DNA from: Pseudomonadota bacterium
GTDB lineage: Bacteria > Pseudomonadota > Gammaproteobacteria > Acidiferrobacterales > Sulfurifustaceae
Assembly: GCA_020354085.1 (NCBI GenBank)
Contig: CP070641.1
Location: forward strand, 182,876 to 193,661
Length of the DNA stretch: 10,786 bases
Reading direction: 5' to 3'
The stretch's first letter is position 1. Each line of letters opens with the position of its first letter. Made by a program: the position numbers and the translations under genes. Below the pieces are notes generated by a model. It was not told the DNA's origin, made no database searches, and worked only from the letters and a program-made list of their open reading frames with translations. Of this stretch, positions 6,773-10,786 are shown in pieces.

Positions 6773-8104
6773 ATGAATGACATCGATACCCTGTTGCACG
6801 CCCGCTGGGTAGTGCCGGTCGAACCCGACGCCACGGTGCTCGACCACCACAGCGTTGCAGTCAGCAATGGCCGCATCGTGGCCGTGCTGCCCACGCGTGA
6901 GGCGCAGACGCGCTATCGTGCCGCGCAGTCGATTGATCTGCCCACCCACGCGCTCATACCCGGCCTGGTCAACGCCCACACGCATGCGGCCATGACACTG
7001 TTCCGCGGCTTAGCGGACGATCTACCACTCATGGATTGGCTCAATCACCACATCTGGCCGGCGGAGCAAAAGTGGGTCGCACCGCCGTTCGTGCGTGAAG
7101 GCAGCGAACTTGCCATTGCCGAGATGCTAAAGAGCGGCACCACCTGCTTCAACGACATGTATTTCTTCGCCGATGACACGGCACACGTCGCGCATGAGGC
7201 CGGCATACGCGCCTGCGTGGGGCTCATCATGGTCGACTTCCCGAGTAACTACGCGCAGTCGCCCGACGAGTATTTGCACAAGGGGCTGGAGCTACGCGAC
7301 AGGCTGCGCCACAGCGAGCTGATCACAACGGCCTTCGCGCCCCACGCGCCCTATACGGTATCGGATGCCCCATTCGCGAGAATTCGCACGGTTAATAACG
7401 AGCTGAACATCCCCGTACATATCCATGTGCACGAAACTGCGCACGAGGTCGAGGGAAGTCTGGCTAAGGTCGGCGTACGCCCCTTCAAGCGCTTGGAGAG
7501 GCTCGATCTGGTCAATCCGAATCTCGTGGCCGTGCATATGACTCAACTTACCCAAGAAGAGATCGACACCTTGGCCCAGGCCGGCGCGAGCGTGGTGCAC
7601 TGCCCAGAGTCCAATCTCAAGCTTGCGAGCGGATTTTGTCCGGTTCAGCAGCTACTCCAAGCAGGAGTCAATGTGGCACTCGGTACCGATGGCGCGGCGA
7701 GCAACAATGACCTCGACATGTTGGGTGAGATGCGCACAGCGGCACTGCTCGCCAAAGGCGTGGCCGGTGACGCGACGGCCTTGCCGGCACATATGGCGCT
7801 GCGCATGGCCACACTCAACGGCGCAAAGGCGCTCGGCATCGAAAATCGGATCGGATCACTCACGGCCGGCAAGTTCGCGGATATCACCGCCATTGATCTT
7901 GCGCCGATTCACTCGCAGCCGGTATACGACCCCGTCTCGCATATCGTCTATGCCGCTGGCCGTCATCAGGTCACCGATGTCTGGGTTGCCGGGCAGCATT
8001 TGCTCGCGAACGGCCGACTGACGACACTCCATGAAGTCGAGATTCTCGCCAACGCGGCAGCATGGCGTGATAAAATTTTTGCCACTGACCACCACGCCAA
8101 TTGA
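6773..8104 (+). CDS. mtaD: 5-methylthioadenosine/S-adenosylhomocysteine deaminase (TRZ/ATZ family amidohydrolase)
   Basis: Zinc-dependent deaminase of the amidohydrolase superfamily, acting on methylthioadenosine (to methylthioinosine) and often S-adenosylhomocysteine. 443 aa from ATG 6773. Metal and catalytic residues are in place: H69 and H71 in NAHTHAAMTLFRG, H218 and E221 in HVHETAHEVE, H255 in AVHMTQ, and D306 in GTDGAASNNDLDMLGE. The segments HCPESNLKLASGFCP and QPVYDPVSHIVYA are very like Pseudomonas MtaD. An in-frame GTG at 6713 would add 20 residues (MPTLRLFLILLTSASPLTTR) that resemble no family N-terminus and lie over the putative promoter. It leads a compact operon: ubiG begins 3 nt after its stop. 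In the Pseudomonas route the product is cleaved by methylthioinosine phosphorylase, and MtnA, encoded nearby on the other strand, handles the resulting sugar phosphate. Confidence 0.94.
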   Translation: MNDIDTLLHARWVVPVEPDATVLDHHSVAVSNGRIVAVLPTREAQTRYRAAQSIDLPTHALIPGLVNAHTHAAMTLFRGLADDLPLMDWLNHHIWPAEQKWVAPPFVREGSELAIAEMLKSGTTCFNDMYFFADDTAHVAHEAGIRACVGLIMVDFPSNYAQSPDEYLHKGLELRDRLRHSELITTAFAPHAPYTVSDAPFARIRTVNNELNIPVHIHVHETAHEVEGSLAKVGVRPFKRLERLDLVNPNLVAVHMTQLTQEEIDTLAQAGASVVHCPESNLKLASGFCPVQQLLQAGVNVALGTDGAASNNDLDMLGEMRTAALLAKGVAGDATALPAHMALRMATLNGAKALGIENRIGSLTAGKFADITAIDLAPIHSQPVYDPVSHIVYAAGRHQVTDVWVAGQHLLANGRLTTLHEVEILANAAAWRDKIFATDHHAN

Positions 8105-8107
8105 CCG

Positions 8108-8818
8108 ATGTCCACAGCGCAGGCCAACGTCGATCCCGCCGAAATCGCCAAGTTCGAAGCGCTTGCGCAGCGCTGGTGGGATCCGAACAGCGAATTCAAG
8201 CCGCTGCATGACATCAATCCGCTGCGGGTCAAGTTCATCAACGACCGCGTGGGCTTGAAGGGCAAGATGGTCTGCGACGTCGGCTGCGGCGGTGGCATTC
8301 TTTCCGAAAGCATGGCGGCGCTCGGCGCCGAGGTGACTGGCATCGACATGGGCGAGGCGCCGCTCGCGGTCGCCAAGCTGCATCTAAAAGAAAGCGCGCA
8401 GTCCGTCGAATACCTCAAGATCGCTGCCGAAGATTTGGCGCGCGAACGCCCCGGCGCCTTCGATGTCGTGACTTGTCTCGAGATGCTGGAGCACGTGCCC
8501 GATCCTGCCTCGACCGTGGCGGCCTGCGCGCAATTGGTGAAGCCCGGCGGCACGGTAGTATTCTCGACCATCAACCGCAACCCGAAGAGCTGGTTGTTCG
8601 CCATCGTCGGAGCGGAATATGTGCTGCGACTCCTGCCGCGCGGCACGCATGACTATATGAAATTCATTCGCCCTTCTGAGCTCGAGCGCTGGGCGCGCGC
8701 CGCGGGCCTGCAAATGCGCGAGTTGACGGGCATGCACTACAATCCTGTTACCCGCCATTACACGCTCGGTCCAGGCGTGGATGTGAACTATCTCGCTCTG
8801 ACTGAGCGCGGTCAGTGA
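8108..8818 (+). CDS. ubiG: Ubiquinone biosynthesis O-methyltransferase (2-polyprenyl-6-hydroxyphenol / 3-demethylubiquinol methylase)
   Basis: SAM-dependent methyltransferase that performs both O-methylations in ubiquinone synthesis at the inner face of the membrane. 236 aa, close to E. coli UbiG (240). Seen: N-terminal EIAKFEALAQRWWDPNSEFKPL typical of UbiG, SAM motif I VCDVGCGGG (55-63), acidic D80 at the end of the next strand, LEMLEHVPDP (124-133), and LVKPGGTVVFSTINR. The UbiG-specific segment AIVGAEYVLRLLPRGTHDY (165-183), thought to mediate membrane association, and the C-terminal GMHYNPVTRHYTLGPGVDVNYLA are nearly diagnostic. It starts 3 nt after mtaD with no clear Shine-Dalgarno, so translation is probably coupled. 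SAM methylation yields S-adenosylhomocysteine, a possible substrate of the adjacent MtaD. The presence of ubiG implies a ubiquinone-using respiratory chain. Confidence 0.98.
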   Translation: MSTAQANVDPAEIAKFEALAQRWWDPNSEFKPLHDINPLRVKFINDRVGLKGKMVCDVGCGGGILSESMAALGAEVTGIDMGEAPLAVAKLHLKESAQSVEYLKIAAEDLARERPGAFDVVTCLEMLEHVPDPASTVAACAQLVKPGGTVVFSTINRNPKSWLFAIVGAEYVLRLLPRGTHDYMKFIRPSELERWARAAGLQMRELTGMHYNPVTRHYTLGPGVDVNYLALTERGQ

Positions 8819-8837
8819 CCCCAAGCCTCCTGGCTCG

Positions 8838-8856
8838 CCCATCCCCTCGCGATGGG
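8838..8856 (+). repeat. Hairpin in the ubiG-mupP gap, REP-like
   Basis: CCCATC-CCCTCGC-GATGGG forms a 6-bp perfect stem with a 7-nt loop, in a C-rich then G-rich context (TCGCCCATCCCC, then GATGGGGGAAGGG). The look recalls short dispersed palindromes in the intergenic gaps of many proteobacteria, but a single copy in this window cannot establish a repeat family. It sits in the only sizeable gap (58 bp) of the operon. The GGGGGAAGGG arm (8854-8863) ends 13 nt before the mupP ATG and could also serve as a distant ribosome binding region. Confidence 0.35.
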
Positions 8857-8876
8857 GGAAGGGTACGATTGGCTCG

Positions 8877-9536
8877 ATGATTCGCACCGTACTATTCGAT
8901 CTCGACGGCACGCTGGCGGATACGGCCCGCGACTTGACGCAGGCCTTGAACGCGCTGCGCGCCGAAGAGGGCCGTCCGGCCTTGCCCTATGAACAAATCC
9001 GTCCAGTCGTGTCGCACGGCAGTCCCGGTATGCTCAAGCTCGGCTTCGGCGTCACCGCGCAAGACGCCGACTACGCGCGGCTGCGCGAGCGATTGCTGAA
9101 GATCTACGCCACTAATCTCTGCCGCTACACTACGCTATTCCCCGGCATGAACGAGCTCCTCGCGACGCTCAAACGCCGCGGCCAAAACTGGGGGATCGTC
9201 ACCAACAAGCCGGCGTTTCTTACCGACCCGCTCGTGGCGCAACTGCCGCTCCCTTATCCGCCTGCCTGTGTCATCAGCGGGGACACCACCAACAACCGTA
9301 AGCCGCATCCCGAACCGATGCTGCTCGCCTGCTCGCGCGCCGGAAGCCAACCCGACGAGTGCCTGTATGTTGGCGATGCGCAGCGCGACATTGAGGCCGG
9401 GCAACGCGCCGGCATGCGCACGCTGGTGGCGCTGTTCGGATACATCGAGGACAATGAACGACCGGAAACCTGGGGCGCCGATGCACTCGTGAATCGCCCT
9501 GATGAAATCCTGGATTGGCTATCGCGCAATGACTGA
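8877..9536 (+). CDS. mupP: HAD-family phosphatase, probably N-acetylmuramic acid 6-phosphate phosphatase MupP (or phosphoglycolate phosphatase)
   Basis: 219-aa HAD hydrolase of the Gph/PGP-like subgroup. Motifs are complete: nucleophile D8 and acid-base D10 in LFDLDGTLADT, T109 in WGIVTNKP (motif II), K142 in RKPHPEP (motif III), and D167/D171 in YVGDAQRDIEAGQRAGM (motif IV). An alpha-helical C1 cap occupies about residues 15-80. WGIVTNKP, the cap arrangement, and a C-terminal GYIEDNERPETWGADALVNRP resemble Pseudomonas MupP (GYIHPDDNPRHWGAD as I recall it). The position right after ubiG is also that of P. aeruginosa mupP. MupP dephosphorylates MurNAc-6-phosphate in the AmgK-MurU cell-wall recycling route. 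Phosphoglycolate phosphatase (Gph) remains possible, since the families are hard to separate by motifs and gph also follows ubiG in some gammaproteobacteria. Its last codons overlap rmuC by 8 nt. Confidence 0.85.
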   Translation: MIRTVLFDLDGTLADTARDLTQALNALRAEEGRPALPYEQIRPVVSHGSPGMLKLGFGVTAQDADYARLRERLLKIYATNLCRYTTLFPGMNELLATLKRRGQNWGIVTNKPAFLTDPLVAQLPLPYPPACVISGDTTNNRKPHPEPMLLACSRAGSQPDECLYVGDAQRDIEAGQRAGMRTLVALFGYIEDNERPETWGADALVNRPDEILDWLSRND

Positions 9537-10755
9537 CGTCACGTCCATCGCCATCCTCGCGCTGGTCGGCATACTGGCCGGACTGCTGGGCTACGCGATC
9601 GCTCGTCTGCGCGCCCAACAACGCATTACCGAGCTCAACACCACGCTCGACATGGAGCGGCGCGCGACCCAGGAAAAGTTAAGCGGTCTGCAGCAGACCT
9701 TCTCTGTGCTTTCGCAGCAGGCACTGCGCGAGAACAACCAGGCCTTTCTACAACTCGCGCAGGAATCGCTCAAGCAATTCCATATTCAGGCCAAGGGCGA
9801 GCTCGAGGGGCGCGAGAAAGCGGTCGAAAACTTGGTCAAACCCATTCGCGAGGCGCTGGAGAAAACCGAACAGCAGATGCGCCTGATGGAGAGCGAGCGG
9901 CAGAAGGCCTACGGCTCGCTGCACAAGCACCTGGAAAGCATGGCGCAGGCGCAGCAACAACTCCAAGGCGAGACACGCAATTTGGTGCAGGCGTTACGGC
10001 GGCCGGAAGTGCGCGGGCAGTGGGGAGAGATGACGCTCAAACGTCTGGTCGAGCTCGCCGGTATGGTCGAGCACTGCGATTTCTTCGAGCAGGTACAGCT
10101 CGATACCGCCGAGGGCCGGATGCGCCCGGACATGATCGTACGCATGCCCGGCGGGCGCGAGATTGTCGTCGACGTGAAGACCCCACTCGATGCGTATTTG
10201 AATGCTATCGAGGCGCCGGACGATGAATCACGCCGCCGCCACTTCGAGCACCATGCGCGCAAAGTCCGCGAGCGCGTGCGCGAGCTGGCGTCCAAGAGCT
10301 ACTGGGGGCAGTTCACCAACGCGCCTGACTTCGTCGTGCTGTTCATCCCCGGTGAGCACTTTTTAGGCGCGGCGCTGGACGTCGATCGCGCGCTCCTGGA
10401 AGATGCGCTGCGGCAGAACATCATCCTCGCCACGCCTACCAACCTGGTCGCGCTGCTGCGCACGGTTGCCTACGGCTGGCGCCAGGAATCGCTCAATGCC
10501 AATGCCGAACGGTTGCGCGACCTGGGGACGGACTTGTACGGTCGACTACTCAACTTCAGCGAACACCTCGCCAAACTCGGACGCAGTCTGGAAACCGCGG
10601 TCGGCGACTACAACAAGGCAGTCGGATCTTACGAGAGCAAACTCATCCCCGGGGCGCGCAAATTCCCCGAGATGGGCGTCGAAGGGGGCAAGACGCTGGA
10701 GGAGCCCGCCCAGATCGAGAAAACCCCCCGTCAGCTGGTCAACCTGCGCGACTAG
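9529..10755 (+). CDS. rmuC: RmuC-family DNA recombination protein
   Basis: RmuC homologues limit recombination at inverted repeats in E. coli; the molecular activity is not settled, but the conserved domain is related to PD-(D/E)XK nucleases. 408 aa (E. coli 475). Layout: an N-terminal membrane anchor (about residues 5-25, AILALVGILAGLLGYAIARL), a long coiled coil rich in Q, E and R (about 28-155), then the RmuC core: RRPEVRGQWGEMTLKRLVEL (157-176), RMRPDMIVRMPGGREIVVDVKTPLDAY with nuclease-like D201, D215 and K217. FIPGEHFLGAAL and NIILATPTNLVALLRTVAYGW follow. The ATG at 9529 overlaps the mupP stop in ATGACTGA, which fits translational coupling; the in-frame ATG at 9502 would lengthen the overlap to 35 nt and adds a non-hydrophobic lead (MKSWIGYRA). 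The TAG stop is 31 nt from the window end, where nothing else is visible. Confidence 0.96.
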   Translation: MTDVTSIAILALVGILAGLLGYAIARLRAQQRITELNTTLDMERRATQEKLSGLQQTFSVLSQQALRENNQAFLQLAQESLKQFHIQAKGELEGREKAVENLVKPIREALEKTEQQMRLMESERQKAYGSLHKHLESMAQAQQQLQGETRNLVQALRRPEVRGQWGEMTLKRLVELAGMVEHCDFFEQVQLDTAEGRMRPDMIVRMPGGREIVVDVKTPLDAYLNAIEAPDDESRRRHFEHHARKVRERVRELASKSYWGQFTNAPDFVVLFIPGEHFLGAALDVDRALLEDALRQNIILATPTNLVALLRTVAYGWRQESLNANAERLRDLGTDLYGRLLNFSEHLAKLGRSLETAVGDYNKAVGSYESKLIPGARKFPEMGVEGGKTLEEPAQIEKTPRQLVNLRD

Positions 10756-10786
10756 TTGCCGGAAAACGTTGCTTTGGGGTGCGCCC

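Noticed and set aside
1..10786. CRISPR array, insertion sequence, prophage, toxin-antitoxin pair, tRNA or other novel defence system
   Set aside because: No spaced direct repeats, transposase, integrase, terminal repeats or tRNA-like fold was found, and nearly all DNA is accounted for by conserved housekeeping genes.

Overview
The window is ordinary chromosomal DNA of a GC-rich gammaproteobacterium. The main evidence is gene order. gyrA, serC, mtnA, mtaD, ubiG and a MupP-like phosphatase lie in the arrangement known from Pseudomonas aeruginosa (serC-gyrA-mtnA on one side, mtaD-ubiG-mupP on the other). Two differences point to another lineage, perhaps a sulfur-oxidising or Acidiferrobacter-like group, though that is only a guess: a serA-type gene directly follows serC, and rmuC directly follows mupP. 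No mobile element, CRISPR array, tRNA or rRNA was found, and I see no previously undescribed system.

Left block, minus strand, positions 6623 down to 1. Transcription runs leftward through a GNAT acetyltransferase gene, mtnA (methionine salvage), gyrA (DNA gyrase A), serC and the start of serA, which leaves the window. serC and serA encode two consecutive steps of phosphorylated serine synthesis and are 4 nt apart. gyrA seems to have its own promoter and a short leader with a perfect 8-bp inverted repeat just before the start codon.

Right block, plus strand, positions 6773 to 10755. mtaD, ubiG, mupP and rmuC are tightly packed (gaps of 3 and 58 nt, then an 8-nt overlap) and probably form one operon. 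The roles are methylthioadenosine/S-adenosylhomocysteine deamination, ubiquinone O-methylation, MurNAc-6-phosphate (or phosphoglycolate) dephosphorylation, and a RmuC-family protein linked to DNA rearrangement control.

The two blocks diverge from a 149-bp region (6624-6772) with promoter-like elements for both directions. MtaD and MtnA belong to the same salvage route: MTA is deaminated to methylthioinosine, phosphorolysed to methylthioribose-1-phosphate, then isomerised by MtnA. The GNAT gene sits between mtnA and the shared promoter region, where P. aeruginosa has no such gene, and is the most accessory-looking gene here. The items most worth a second look are the gyrA leader hairpin, the GNAT insertion with a palindrome inside its predicted promoter, and a serA product lacking the classical catalytic glutamate.
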